Positions 8,472 through 17,056 are shown, counted from the stretch's first letter. The stretch is DNA of 48,107 bases from Bacillota bacterium (GCA_030527285.1 JAUNBC010000003.1:1-48107); one strand, 5' to 3'. The notes: generated by a model not told the origin, from the letters alone. A program made the numbers and translations.

Positions 8472-8738
8472 ATGGAAACGATACTGATATATGCGGCGGC
8501 CGTCTCGCTGGCGGCGATCGTGCTGACCGTCTATGACAAGGCCGTCGCCGGCGGTAAGGCGCGGCGCGTGCCGGAGAAAACGCTGCTGTTGACGGCGCTG
8601 CTTGGCGGCTCGGTAGCCATGTATGCGACGATGCGCCTGATACGACATAAAACCCAGCATAAGAAGTTTATGCTGGGTCTGCCGCTGATCATGCTGCTGC
8701 AGGCGGCGCTGATATTTGGCTACATATATCTGCTGTAA
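8472..8738 (+). CDS. DUF1294 small membrane protein
   Basis: This 88-residue protein has three hydrophobic segments (about residues 4-20, 40-52 and 68-87) and the DUF1294 pattern: YDKAVAGGKARRVPEKTLLLTALLGG followed by HKTQHKKFMLGLPL. DUF1294 proteins are small inner-membrane proteins of unknown function. AAGGAG lies nine bases upstream of the ATG. It ends the rightward run. A GC-rich inverted repeat (8741-8747 with 8776-8782) without a T-tract lies in the convergent gap before the nitroreductase. Confidence 0.85.
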   Translation: METILIYAAAVSLAAIVLTVYDKAVAGGKARRVPEKTLLLTALLGGSVAMYATMRLIRHKTQHKKFMLGLPLIMLLQAALIFGYIYLL

Positions 8739-8807
8739 CGCGCCGGCGCGAGATTGTCCGAAAACTTGCAACTCCTCCGGCGCCGTTTATGGCAGGGCCG
8801 GCTCCGC

Positions 8808-9341
8808 TTATTCAATGATACGCGCCACCTCGCTCAACGCAAGGCGGCTTTTGCGCGGCGGCTGCTCGTCGCTGTGACCGAGCGCCACCATCAGCCGCAG
8901 CTTGTAATGCGACGGTATATCGAGCAGCGTTTTGAGCGCCGTTTCGTCGAACAGGCCGATGATGCAGCTGCGTATATCAAGATCGGCGGCTTGCAGCGTC
9001 AGATAATTGACGGCGCTGCTGACGTCGCCCGCCACGAAATAGTTTGCGCCGAATACGCGGTCGCTGATACCGGCCAATTGCTGCAAATCCTGCTCGGCGA
9101 AGGCGACAAAGGCCGAGGCCTGCGCGGTGAAGGGATTAGCGCCCTGCGGCTGACAGCAGCGGGCGACTTTGGCGACCATATCCGGCTCGATGACGGCGAC
9201 GATCGACCATGGCTGGCTGTTGCAGGCCGAGGGAGCCATGCGCGCCGCCTCGAGGCAGGTCAGTAGCTGTTGTTTGTCTACCGGCCGGCCGTTGAAGCTG
9301 CGGCAGCTGTAACGCTTCTGATGCAATTGTTGAAAGTCCAT
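8808..9341 (-). CDS. Nitroreductase family FMN oxidoreductase
   Basis: The protein has 177 residues. The N-terminus carries the flavin-binding signature KRYSCRSFNGRPV and the AARMAPSACNSQPWSIVAV segment. The C-terminal half has SSAVNYLTLQAADLDIRSC, IIGLFDETALKTLLDIP and MVALGHSDEQPPRKSRLALSEV, all landmarks of NfsB/FRP-like enzymes that dimerise around FMN and use NAD(P)H. The substrate is unknown. The ribosome site AAGGAGG lies just upstream. An extended -10 (TGC-TATAAT, minus strand, 9393-9398) sits about 50 bp upstream, so it is probably a single-gene unit. Confidence 0.88.
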   Translation of the reverse strand: MDFQQLHQKRYSCRSFNGRPVDKQQLLTCLEAARMAPSACNSQPWSIVAVIEPDMVAKVARCCQPQGANPFTAQASAFVAFAEQDLQQLAGISDRVFGANYFVAGDVSSAVNYLTLQAADLDIRSCIIGLFDETALKTLLDIPSHYKLRLMVALGHSDEQPPRKSRLALSEVARIIE

Positions 9342-9514
9342 GTGATTACCTCCTTGGGAGCTGCTTGCTGACAGGGTAAGCCGTATGACGGCATTATAGC
9401 ATAAACGGCGCTGTTTTGGCTATGGAACGGAGGGCGGAACATATATTTTGCCCGTGATTATGCCGGGACGGCGCAGCCGCGCATTATCGCGGCGCTGGCG
9501 AAGCAAGCTAAGGG

Positions 9515-10678
9515 TCAGGGATACATATGATGCTGATCCAAACCTACGATATCAGCGCCGTTTAGCTCGGCCATGGTCTGCCGCCCATTGCATACGCCGA
9601 CGATCAGTTGCAGCAGCTCATCAGCAAGCTGAGCGACGCTTTTTTGTCCGCGCAAATTGCCGCTGCTGTCAAAGTCGAGCATATCCGGCATCCGCTGATA
9701 GGTCAGATGATTGCCGGTGATCTTCAGCACCGGCGCGACGGCGCTGCCGATCGGATTGCCCATGCCGGTGCTAAAGACGACCAGCTGGCATCCGCCGGCG
9801 ATCTTGGCGGTGACAGATATCGGGTCATAGCTGCCGCTGTCCATAAATAGCGCGCCCCTGGCCTCGATCAGCTGGCCGGCGCTGTAACAGCCGTTCAGCG
9901 GACGAGTGCCGCTTTTGATGATGCAGCCGAGCGATTTTTCCTCCAGCGTGCTCAAGCCGCTGCGCACATTGCCGGGAGAAGGGTTGGTACTGCGCACGTC
10001 CTCGCCGCAGCCGCGAATGGCGCGGTCACGGTCGAGGATCGTGTTATAGATGCGGCTGCCGATAGCGGCGGTCGCTCCGCGCTCGCGCAATAGCTGCTCC
10101 GCGCCGATGGCTTCCACCGTTTCGCTGATCACCGTGGTTCCGCCCGCGTCCACCAGCCGGTCGGACAGCGCGCCCATCACCGGATTGGCCGATAGGCCGG
10201 AGGTGGGGTCGGAGCCGCCGCATTCCAAGCCCAGCAGCAGCTCAGAGATATCGCAGGCTGTGCGCCGGCAGTCTTGCGCCTGTTGCAGCAGCTCGCGGAG
10301 CAGCGGTATGCCGGCCTTGACGCTGCGCTCCAGCCCGCCCTGTTCCTGTATGCCGACGTAATGCAGCGGCTTGCCCGGCGCTTTGGCTGCCAGCGCCTGC
10401 CGGTATTGCTGCTCGCCGAGCATTTCGCAGCCCAGGCCGACGATCAGCGCGCCGTAAACGTTGGCGTTGGCCAGCAGGCCGGAGAGTATTTCCAGCGTCA
10501 GCTGCGCGTCATGATGGCTTTGACCGCAACCGTTGCCATTGGCCAGATATACGACGCCGGGTACGGCTGCGGCCAGACGGCGCGCCGCCACGTCGGCGCA
10601 TCCTACTCCCGGCATTACCAATACATGATTGCGCACGCCGACGCGGCCGTAAGGCCGGCGGTAACCCATAAATTCCAT
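9515..10678 (-). CDS. UxaA/SuyB-type lyase, large subunit
   Basis: The protein has 387 residues and belongs to the altronate/galactarate dehydratase superfamily (UxaA C-terminal domain). Landmarks include GYRRPYGRVGVRNHVLVMPG, GCGQSHHDA, GLGCEMLGE, LGLECGGSDPTSGLSANP, NPSPGNVRSGLSTLEEKSLG and VVFSTGMGNPIGSAVAPVLK. The conserved Cys/His/Glu in these motifs would bind the catalytic metal. Together with the separate 96-residue SAF subunit just upstream (2 bp gap) it resembles (2R)-sulfolactate sulfo-lyase SuyAB and other split dehydratases. Such enzymes remove a beta-substituent (water or sulfite) from a 2-hydroxyacid. The exact substrate cannot be decided from sequence. It is the last gene of a LysR-led operon. 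Confidence 0.75.
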   Translation of the reverse strand: MEFMGYRRPYGRVGVRNHVLVMPGVGCADVAARRLAAAVPGVVYLANGNGCGQSHHDAQLTLEILSGLLANANVYGALIVGLGCEMLGEQQYRQALAAKAPGKPLHYVGIQEQGGLERSVKAGIPLLRELLQQAQDCRRTACDISELLLGLECGGSDPTSGLSANPVMGALSDRLVDAGGTTVISETVEAIGAEQLLRERGATAAIGSRIYNTILDRDRAIRGCGEDVRSTNPSPGNVRSGLSTLEEKSLGCIIKSGTRPLNGCYSAGQLIEARGALFMDSGSYDPISVTAKIAGGCQLVVFSTGMGNPIGSAVAPVLKITGNHLTYQRMPDMLDFDSSGNLRGQKSVAQLADELLQLIVGVCNGRQTMAELNGADIVGLDQHHMYP

Positions 10679-10680
10679 AG

Positions 10681-10971
10681 CTATTCCTCCTTGCCGCGCG
10701 GCAGCGGCTCAAGATTGTGAGTATGTATATGCCGGCCGGCGCTGATATCAACCGCCGCCAGGCCGATGGCGCTGCCGTATTTGCGCACCGGCGCGGCGCG
10801 CGGGATATCGGCGATGGCGAGCTTATGATACTGCGGTATCGCCTCGCGGGCGGTCAGGCGGCTGATTTGCCCGTCGTCCGTATAGGATACCGTTTGCCCG
10901 GCGGCGCAGGCGGCGATCAGGGTGACGCAGTTATCGCCGCTATGGGCGCGGATGGCGTTGATCGTAGTCAT
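10681..10971 (-). CDS. SAF-domain small subunit of UxaA/SuyA-type lyase
   Basis: This 96-residue protein is made only of the SAF/UxaA N-terminal domain. Family marks are HSGDNCVTLIAACAAGQTV, YHKLAIADIP and the C-terminal ISAGRHIHTHNLEPL, whose His residues are conserved in the family. In fused altronate dehydratases this domain forms the N-terminus. Here it is a separate chain, as in SuyA. It overlaps the LysR stop by 1 bp and is 2 bp from the large subunit, so regulator and both subunits form one minus-strand operon. Confidence 0.78.
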   Translation of the reverse strand: MTTINAIRAHSGDNCVTLIAACAAGQTVSYTDDGQISRLTAREAIPQYHKLAIADIPRAAPVRKYGSAIGLAAVDISAGRHIHTHNLEPLPRGKEE

Positions 10972-11939
10972 TATATATCCTCCTTGAGTATCGTGCCGCC
11001 GCTGGGCAGTTCTTTTCCCAGCAGCTCGGTCAGCGCCTCGTAGCGCTGCGCGGATTTAGCGTCGAACAGCGACAGGAACAGCTTGACGCTGCGCGACAGA
11101 TGCGCGTTGTCATTCCAGATCAGCGTCGGATAGGTCTTGATCTCAAAATCGCGTATTGCCTTGGCGTACACGTGCGGATGATCGAGCATTTCCACGCTTT
11201 GCAGAGGCTGATAGCTGACGCCGACCCGCTCCATCACCAGCGCCAGCGCCAGCGAAGTGTCATGGCATTGGCAGATAATATTGGGCGTAAAGCCGCGCTT
11301 TTCACATTCATTGACCAGAAATTCATTGTAGCCCCAGTATTTACCGCTGCGCAGCATACATAGCGGCAGACCGCGTAATTGCTCGATTTCAAGCTCGTCG
11401 TTGTCGGGGGCGGGGTCGAGGTCGCGGTGCATGACCATTGTCAGCTTGTCCTCATCAAGTATCTGATAATGATAGTCGCGCGTTTCGCAGGTGGGGCTGC
11501 GTAAAAAGATCATATCTACATTGCCGCTATCCAGCAGGTCGATCAGATCGTTGGGCGTACCGTGAGTCAGCCAGAATTTGATCTGCGGGAAATGGCCGTA
11601 CACGTATTTGATTTTTTCCGTCAGTATCGGTATCGTTGAGTAAATGGTGCCGATGCGTATTTCGCCGCGCAGGCCGCTATCCATCTCACGCGTGATCTCG
11701 CACAGCTCATCCAGCGATTTGACGATATCGCGCGCCTTGTCGAGGAATACCCGCCCCGCCTCGGTCAGTTCCACGCCGCGATTGCTGCGTATCAGCAGCT
11801 CGGAATGCAATTCCTCCTCCAGCAGCGATAGCTGGCGCGACAGCGGCGGCTGGGCGATATGCAGCTTCTTGGCCGCGGCGGAGATATTGCCGTGCTCGGC
11901 GGCGGCGATAAAATACGCCAGCTGTTTTAAATTGACCAT
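10971..11939 (-). CDS. LysR-family transcriptional regulator
   Basis: The protein has 322 residues. The N-terminal winged helix-turn-helix (about residues 1-60) is MVNLKQLAYFIAAAEHGNISAAAKKLHIAQPPLSRQLSLLE, a canonical LysR DNA-binding domain. A linker helix and a periplasmic-binding-like effector domain follow (RGEIRIGTIYSTIPILTEKI onward). It is transcribed divergently from the FAD dehydrogenase operon and leads the operon of the SAF/UxaA lyase. LysR regulators commonly sense a pathway substrate and control the divergent promoter, so this one probably controls both catabolic units. Ribosome site AGGAGG lies 4 bp from the ATG. Confidence 0.92.
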   Translation of the reverse strand: MVNLKQLAYFIAAAEHGNISAAAKKLHIAQPPLSRQLSLLEEELHSELLIRSNRGVELTEAGRVFLDKARDIVKSLDELCEITREMDSGLRGEIRIGTIYSTIPILTEKIKYVYGHFPQIKFWLTHGTPNDLIDLLDSGNVDMIFLRSPTCETRDYHYQILDEDKLTMVMHRDLDPAPDNDELEIEQLRGLPLCMLRSGKYWGYNEFLVNECEKRGFTPNIICQCHDTSLALALVMERVGVSYQPLQSVEMLDHPHVYAKAIRDFEIKTYPTLIWNDNAHLSRSVKLFLSLFDAKSAQRYEALTELLGKELPSGGTILKEDI

Positions 11940-11993
11940 AAGGCCTCCTGCTATACAAATTATATTGAGCGGAGCAGCTAAAAGAAGTATATT

Positions 11994-12024
11994 CTATTAT
12001 AGCAGGACTGTGGTATAATAGCAA
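11994..12024. promoter_or_regulatory. Overlapping divergent promoters with palindromic LysR operator
   Basis: CTATTATA (11994-12001) and TATAATAG (12014-12021) form a perfect 8-bp inverted repeat around 12 bp. The right arm contains the rightward -10 TATAAT (12014-12019), preceded by TGG. The left arm contains the leftward -10 (TATAAT on minus, 11996-12001), whose -35 TTGCTA is at 12019-12024 with a 17-bp spacer. A protein binding both arms would touch both -10 boxes. The spacing and AT-rich dyad suit a LysR-type tetramer, which is an inference. Confidence 0.6.
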
Positions 12025-12092
12025 TAGGTCATTAACAGCAGTCCGGCGCAGCGGGACAGGCAGGGCAAAGAGCGCCGGCGAAGGGAGTTCGT

Positions 12093-13673
12093 ATGGAGCT
12101 GATCAGGGAATTTACCGAGGAATACAGCGATTATCTGCATGATGAATCGCGCACCATGGGTCATGCCGAGAGCATCGCTTTTCCTAAAAATGAGCAGGAG
12201 CTGGTCGAGATCGTCCGCTACTGCGCCACGCATAAAACGCCGGTCAACGTGCAGGGCGGCCTCACCGGTCTGGCCGGCGGCGCCAGCCCGCAGGGCGGCT
12301 TGGCGCTCAATTTATCGCGGATGAACAAGATACTCGGTATGCGCTACGACGAGGCGGCAAACAGGTTTTTTGTGCGCGTGCAGCCGGGCGTGCTGCTGTC
12401 GCAGTTGCGCAAGGCGCTGGAGAACAAGGCTTTTGACATACAGGGCTGGAGTCAGGATTCGATAGACGCATTGAGCAGGATCAAGGCCGGTCAGCTGTTC
12501 TTTTCGCCCGACCCTACCGAGCCCACCGCCAGCATCGGCGGTATGGCCGCCTGTAACGCCTCGGGCGCGCGCTCCTTCCTCTACGGAGCTACCCGCCGCC
12601 ATGTGCAGGCGCTGCGCGTGGTGCTGGCCGACGGTTCGCTGAGCGAGCTGCGGCGCGGGACGCATCGCGCCGTGGGGCGGGATATCGTGCTGCCGCTGGA
12701 GGGCGGCGGCGAACGGCGGCTGCGGATGCCGGATTTTGCTACGCCCGCAGTCAAGGACGCCGGTTATTATTTCCATGACGATATGGATACCGTCGATCTT
12801 TTTATGGGCTCGCAAGGAACATTGGCGATCATCAGCGAATTGGAATTAGCGTTGATCGATGCGCCAAAGCTGATGTGGGGCGCGACCGCCTTTATGCCTT
12901 CCGACGAGGCGGCGCTCACCTATGTGCGGCTGCTGCGCGGCGAAAAGCTGCCGGGGCTGCCGGTTTTTGAGCATAAGCCGGCCTCGCTGGAGTTCTTCAA
13001 TAAGCATGCCCTGACGATGATACTCAAGCAGAAGGAGATCACGCCGGCCTTTGCGCAATTACAGGAGCTGCCGGCGGATTATTGCAGCGCCGTGTATGTT
13101 GAGTTCAACGACGCGGACAGCGAGAGCTTTGCGCCGGTATTGCGCGAGTTGAGGAACGTCGTCGAGGCGGTGGGCGGCGATCCCGATAAGACCTGGGTAG
13201 CCAAGGGTACGCGCGAGCTGGAAAAGCTGCTGTTTTTCCGCCATACCGTGCCCGAGACCATCGACCTGATCGTGGAGCAGAATAAGAAAAACGAGCCCTG
13301 CATCACCCTTTTATCCACGGATATGGCCGTGTCCGATCAATATATGGAAAAGCTGTTCGCCATCTATCGCGGCGATCTGGAGCAGACCGATCTGCATTGG
13401 GTCATTTTCGGTCACGTCGGCGAAAATCATTTCCACCCCAATATACTGGCGCGTACCAAGGACGAGTATGAGCAGGGGCATCGCATTTTCGAGAAATGGG
13501 CTAAGGACGTGCACGATATGAACGGCAGCATTTCCGCGGAGCATGGCGCGGGCAAGATCAAGACCCGTCTGGCGCGCATCATGTACGGCGAGGAAAACCT
13601 GCAAAAGATCAAGGAGTTCAAGCGGCAGCTCGATCCGGACTTTATTCTGGGGCCGGGCAATATTCTCAGCTAA
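12093..13673 (+). CDS. FAD-binding 2-hydroxyacid dehydrogenase (GlcD/D-lactate dehydrogenase family)
   Basis: The protein has 526 residues. The FAD-binding PCMH/VAO domain (about residues 25-260) has the phosphate loop VNVQGGLTGLAGGASPQGG, FFSPDPTEPTASIGGMAACN and GSQGTLAIISELELAL. The C-terminal FAD-oxidase domain has FGHVGENHFHPNI and SAEHGAGKIKTRL with catalytic-site His residues, ending LDPDFILGPGNILS. Such enzymes oxidise (R)-2-hydroxyacids to 2-oxoacids. It is followed by etfB and ferredoxin-fused etfA, so electrons should pass to Etf rather than to quinone or oxygen, as in the Acetobacterium woodii Ldh-Etf complex. The promoter lies in the divergent LysR region. The substrate is inferred only to be a hydroxyacid. 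Confidence 0.85.
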   Translation: MELIREFTEEYSDYLHDESRTMGHAESIAFPKNEQELVEIVRYCATHKTPVNVQGGLTGLAGGASPQGGLALNLSRMNKILGMRYDEAANRFFVRVQPGVLLSQLRKALENKAFDIQGWSQDSIDALSRIKAGQLFFSPDPTEPTASIGGMAACNASGARSFLYGATRRHVQALRVVLADGSLSELRRGTHRAVGRDIVLPLEGGGERRLRMPDFATPAVKDAGYYFHDDMDTVDLFMGSQGTLAIISELELALIDAPKLMWGATAFMPSDEAALTYVRLLRGEKLPGLPVFEHKPASLEFFNKHALTMILKQKEITPAFAQLQELPADYCSAVYVEFNDADSESFAPVLRELRNVVEAVGGDPDKTWVAKGTRELEKLLFFRHTVPETIDLIVEQNKKNEPCITLLSTDMAVSDQYMEKLFAIYRGDLEQTDLHWVIFGHVGENHFHPNILARTKDEYEQGHRIFEKWAKDVHDMNGSISAEHGAGKIKTRLARIMYGEENLQKIKEFKRQLDPDFILGPGNILS

Positions 13674-13698
13674 GTCACATCAAATACAGAGGTAGGCT

Positions 13699-14493
13699 AT
13701 GAAGATCATTGTTTGCGTTAAACAGGTGCCGGCGACGAACGAGGTGCGTATGGATCCGGTCACCAATACCATTATCCGCGAGGGCGTGGAGTCGATACTA
13801 AATCCCTTCGACGCTTTTGCCATGGAGGAGGCGCTGCGGCTGCGGGAGCGGCATGGCGGCTGCGAGATCATCACCATCAGCATGGGCATACCCTCGGTAC
13901 GCGGCATCCTGCAGGAGACGATAGCTTTGGGCGCGGATCAGGCCTTCCTGCTCTCCGACCGCGCCTTTGCCGGAGCGGATACGCTGGCTACCGCGCATGC
14001 GCTGGCCGCCGGCATCAACAAGCTCGGCGCGGCTGATCTGTATATCTGCGGCAAAATGGCCACCGACGGCGATACCGCGCAGGTGGGGCCGATGCTGGCG
14101 GAAATGCTCGGCGTGGCGCATGCCACCGATATCGCCGAGATCGAGCAGGTCAGCGACAGCGAGCTGCTGTGCCGTAAGCTCACCGACGACGGCTATGTAC
14201 GCATTCGCGTGCAGCTGCCGGCGGTGATCACGGTCAGCAAGGAGATCAACGTACCGCGTCTGCCGTCGATCAGCGGTGTGCTGCGCGGCTTGGCGGCGGA
14301 TATACCGGTGTTCACCGCCGACGACGTTGCGGTCGACAAAGCGCAGATCGGCTTGTCCGGCTCGCCGACGCAGGTGATCAAGACCTTTGTCCCCGATCTG
14401 ACGCAGCATATCGAGTGGATCGAAGGCAAGCCTGCCGAGCAGGCTGCCGAGTTGTTGGAAAAATTGGTCGCGCGGCGCGCGATCATACGCTAA
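13699..14493 (+). CDS. etfB: Electron transfer flavoprotein, beta subunit
   Basis: The protein has 264 residues. Hallmarks are the N-terminal KIIVCVKQVPATNEVRMDP, NPFDAFAMEEALRLRE and the nucleotide loop CGKMATDGDTAQVGPMLAE. In bifurcating Etf proteins this subunit binds the extra FAD that splits electrons between ferredoxin and NAD. It starts 25 bp after the dehydrogenase and ends 9 bp before etfA, so they are one operon. Whether it is truly bifurcating depends on residues that cannot be judged here. The ferredoxin domain in the partner EtfA favours it. Confidence 0.92.
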   Translation: MKIIVCVKQVPATNEVRMDPVTNTIIREGVESILNPFDAFAMEEALRLRERHGGCEIITISMGIPSVRGILQETIALGADQAFLLSDRAFAGADTLATAHALAAGINKLGAADLYICGKMATDGDTAQVGPMLAEMLGVAHATDIAEIEQVSDSELLCRKLTDDGYVRIRVQLPAVITVSKEINVPRLPSISGVLRGLAADIPVFTADDVAVDKAQIGLSGSPTQVIKTFVPDLTQHIEWIEGKPAEQAAELLEKLVARRAIIR

Positions 14494-14502
14494 GGAGATC
14501 AT

Positions 14503-15702
14503 ATGGCTTCGATCAGAATATTGAACGACAAATGTATCGGCTGCAAGAAATGCGCGCCCGCTTGTCCCTTTGGCGCGATCGGCTTCAGCGGCGAGGACGC
14601 GAAAACGCGCAAAGCCGTGATCAGCGAGGCCTGTACGCTATGCGGCGCTTGCGTGCCGGAGTGTAAATTCGACGCTATCGAATTGCTCGTCGATCATGCC
14701 GGTACGACGGATATTGCGGCCTATCAGGGCATCTGGGTGTATTGCGAGCTGGCGGGCGGCCAGCCGCGGCCGGTGGTGCTGGAATTGCTGGCGGAGGCGC
14801 GCAAGCTGGCCGCCGACTTTGACTGCGAGGTCACGGCTTTGCTGGTGGGCGCGGACAGCGGCGATAGCGCAAGCAGGCTGATCGCCGGCGGCGCGGACCG
14901 GGTGATCGTGGCGGAGGACGCGGCCTTGAAGGAGGCCAACGACCTGCTCTATACCGACGTTATCGTCGAGCTGGTGCGTAAATACAAACCGGCGATATTC
15001 CTGCTCGGCGCGACCTCCTTTGGCCGTTCGCTGGCGCCGCGCGTGGCGGCGCGTTTGCGCACCGGCCTGACCGCCGATTGCACGGTACTGACCGCCGACC
15101 GCGAAAGCGGCCTGTTGCAGCAGACGCGTCCGGCTTTCGGCGGCAATCTGATGGCGACGATCATCACCCCGGCGCATCGCCCGCAAATGGCGACTGTGCG
15201 GCCCAAGGTGTTCACTCCGGCGGAGCCGGACGCCGCGCGGCAGGGCGAGATCATCCGCGAACCGCTGCATATCCGCCAGCCGTTGACGGCGGTGCAGTTA
15301 GTGGAATATATCAAGGGCGACAGCGATAATATCAATATCGGCGACGCGGATATACTGATCTCGGTAGGCAAGGGCGTGGGTACGCCGAAGAATATCGCCA
15401 TCGCCGAACAGGCGGCGACGCTGCTGGGCGCTACGCTGGCATCCAGCCGCCCGCTGGTCGACGCGGGGCTGATGCCGTATCCGCGTCAGGTCGGTCAGAC
15501 GGGGAAGACGGTAGCCCCCAAGCTGTATATCGCCTGCGGTATTTCCGGAGCGGTGCAGCACATGGCCGGCGTCGCGGCGGAAACGATAGTCGCCGTCAAC
15601 AGCGACCCGGACGCGCCGATCTTTAATTATGCTCATTACGGCGTATGCGCAGACTGCATGGAGTTTTTGTTGGAGTTGATCGAGCTGTTGAAGGCGCAAT
15701 AG
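14503..15702 (+). CDS. etfA: Electron transfer flavoprotein alpha subunit with N-terminal ferredoxin domain
   Basis: The protein has 399 residues. Residues about 1-62 form a 2x[4Fe-4S] ferredoxin domain: CIGCKKCAPACPFGAI and CTLCGACVPECKFDAI. The Etf alpha body follows (about 70-399), with the C-terminal FAD site (LVDAGLMPYPRQVGQTGKTV, YIACGISGAVQHMAG, NSDPDAPIFNYAHYGVCAD). Ferredoxin-fused EtfA occurs in the LctC subunit of lactate-oxidising acetogens, where reduced ferredoxin drives lactate oxidation with NAD. Here the clusters would serve as the electron entry or exit. AAGGAG precedes the ATG. Confidence 0.93.
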   Translation: MASIRILNDKCIGCKKCAPACPFGAIGFSGEDAKTRKAVISEACTLCGACVPECKFDAIELLVDHAGTTDIAAYQGIWVYCELAGGQPRPVVLELLAEARKLAADFDCEVTALLVGADSGDSASRLIAGGADRVIVAEDAALKEANDLLYTDVIVELVRKYKPAIFLLGATSFGRSLAPRVAARLRTGLTADCTVLTADRESGLLQQTRPAFGGNLMATIITPAHRPQMATVRPKVFTPAEPDAARQGEIIREPLHIRQPLTAVQLVEYIKGDSDNINIGDADILISVGKGVGTPKNIAIAEQAATLLGATLASSRPLVDAGLMPYPRQVGQTGKTVAPKLYIACGISGAVQHMAGVAAETIVAVNSDPDAPIFNYAHYGVCADCMEFLLELIELLKAQ

Positions 15703-15733
15703 CGAAGCCGGATCGGGCGGGAGGTCAGAGCCG

Positions 15734-17056
15734 ATGACTATTGATAACGGATTGCGGTTGCCGCGCATCATGGCGCAGCAATTATTGACGGGACAGCGGC
15801 AGATAGCTTTGCCCCGCGTCGTCGAGGTGCGGCAGCTTTTTGCCGCGCCGGTGGTGGCGGATATAGCCGCCGCCGTGCGCCTGAGCTGCGAGGCCGGCGG
15901 TCTGGGAGCCAGGCTGCGCCCCGGGCTGCGTATCGGCGTGGCTTGCGGGTCGCGCGGTATCAGCGGCCTGCCGGAGATCGTAGCGGCGCTGCTCGGCTAT
16001 CTGCGCGAGCATGGAGCCGAACCGCTGCTGCTGCCGGCTATGGGCAGCCATGGCGGCCCCAGCGCCGAAGGCCAGCGGCAGGTGCTGGAGGGCTACGGTA
16101 TCAGCGAGCGGGAGCTGGGCGCGCCGGTGCTCAGCTCTCTGGATACGCATTGTCTGGGCGTAACGGATAACGGCATAGCGGTGCATTTCTCCGCCGACGC
16201 CTTGAGTCTGGACGGCGTGATACCGGTCAATCGCATCAAGGCGCATACCGATTTCAGCGCCGCTACCGAAAGCGGTGTGATGAAAATGTGCGCTATCGGC
16301 TTGGGTAAGCATCAGGGCGCTACTGCCATCCATGCTGCCGGTTTCCCCGAATTAGGCGAGAACGTGCGCTCTGTGGCGCGCATCATTCTCGAGAAGGCAA
16401 ATGTTTGGGGCGGCATAGGTATAGTCGAAAACGCCTATAAGCAGGTGGCGGCCGTGGAGTATCTGCCGCAGCAGCATATTGAGCCGCGCGAGGAGGAATT
16501 GCTGCGCTATTCCAAGAGCCTGATGCCGAGCCTGCCGGCGGAGGATATTGACGTGCTGTTGGTGCAGCGCATGGGCAAGGATATTTCCGGCGCCGGCTTT
16601 GATCCCAATATCACCGGCCGGCGCAAAATACCCTCGGTGGCCGATCTGCCCGAACCGCGTATCCGTCTGCTGGCGGCGCTGGAGCTGACCGAGGCCAGCC
16701 ATGGCAATGCCGCCGGCATCGGCGTGGCTGATATTTGCTCGGCGCGGTTGTTGGAGCATACCGATTGGCCGGCTACCTATGCCAGCCTGATCACCGCTAC
16801 GCTGCCGCAGCATGCGCATATGCCGATGTATTTCAGCGACGACCGGCAATTATTGATGGCGGCCTGTCAATGCGCCAGTCCGGCCGCGCCGGAACAGGCC
16901 GGTTTGATGTGGATACGCGATACCGCGCATCTTGAGCGACTGTACGTCAGCGAGAATATGCTGCCCAGGCTGCGCGGCAACGCTAAACTGCAAATAGCCG
17001 ATGCGGCGATAGCGCTGCCTTTTGACGAGCATGAGCTGCTGAGCTGGCCGCAATAA
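15734..17056 (+). CDS. LarA-like (DUF2088) nickel-pincer-dependent 2-hydroxyacid racemase/epimerase
   Basis: The protein has 440 residues. The DUF2088/LarA N-terminal domain covers about residues 30-230. LPAMGSHGGPSAEGQ supplies the pincer-binding His. VNRIKAHTDFSAATESGVMKM supplies a catalytic His and the Lys that anchors the cofactor. GLGKHQGATAIH supplies a further His. These match, by pattern, H108, H174, K184 and H200 of Lactiplantibacillus LarA. Known relatives racemise lactate, malate and other 2-hydroxyacids. It is last in the dehydrogenase-Etf operon (31 bp gap), the position of lctF in A. woodii. Genes for cofactor synthesis (larB, larC, larE) are not in this window. Substrate unknown. 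Confidence 0.8.
   Translation: MTIDNGLRLPRIMAQQLLTGQRQIALPRVVEVRQLFAAPVVADIAAAVRLSCEAGGLGARLRPGLRIGVACGSRGISGLPEIVAALLGYLREHGAEPLLLPAMGSHGGPSAEGQRQVLEGYGISERELGAPVLSSLDTHCLGVTDNGIAVHFSADALSLDGVIPVNRIKAHTDFSAATESGVMKMCAIGLGKHQGATAIHAAGFPELGENVRSVARIILEKANVWGGIGIVENAYKQVAAVEYLPQQHIEPREEELLRYSKSLMPSLPAEDIDVLLVQRMGKDISGAGFDPNITGRRKIPSVADLPEPRIRLLAALELTEASHGNAAGIGVADICSARLLEHTDWPATYASLITATLPQHAHMPMYFSDDRQLLMAACQCASPAAPEQAGLMWIRDTAHLERLYVSENMLPRLRGNAKLQIADAAIALPFDEHELLSWPQ

Noticed and set aside
7227..8771. 514-codon open frame on the minus strand
   Set aside because: It is antisense to thrC, has a Gln/Arg/His-rich composition typical of GC-rich shadow frames, and matches no family.
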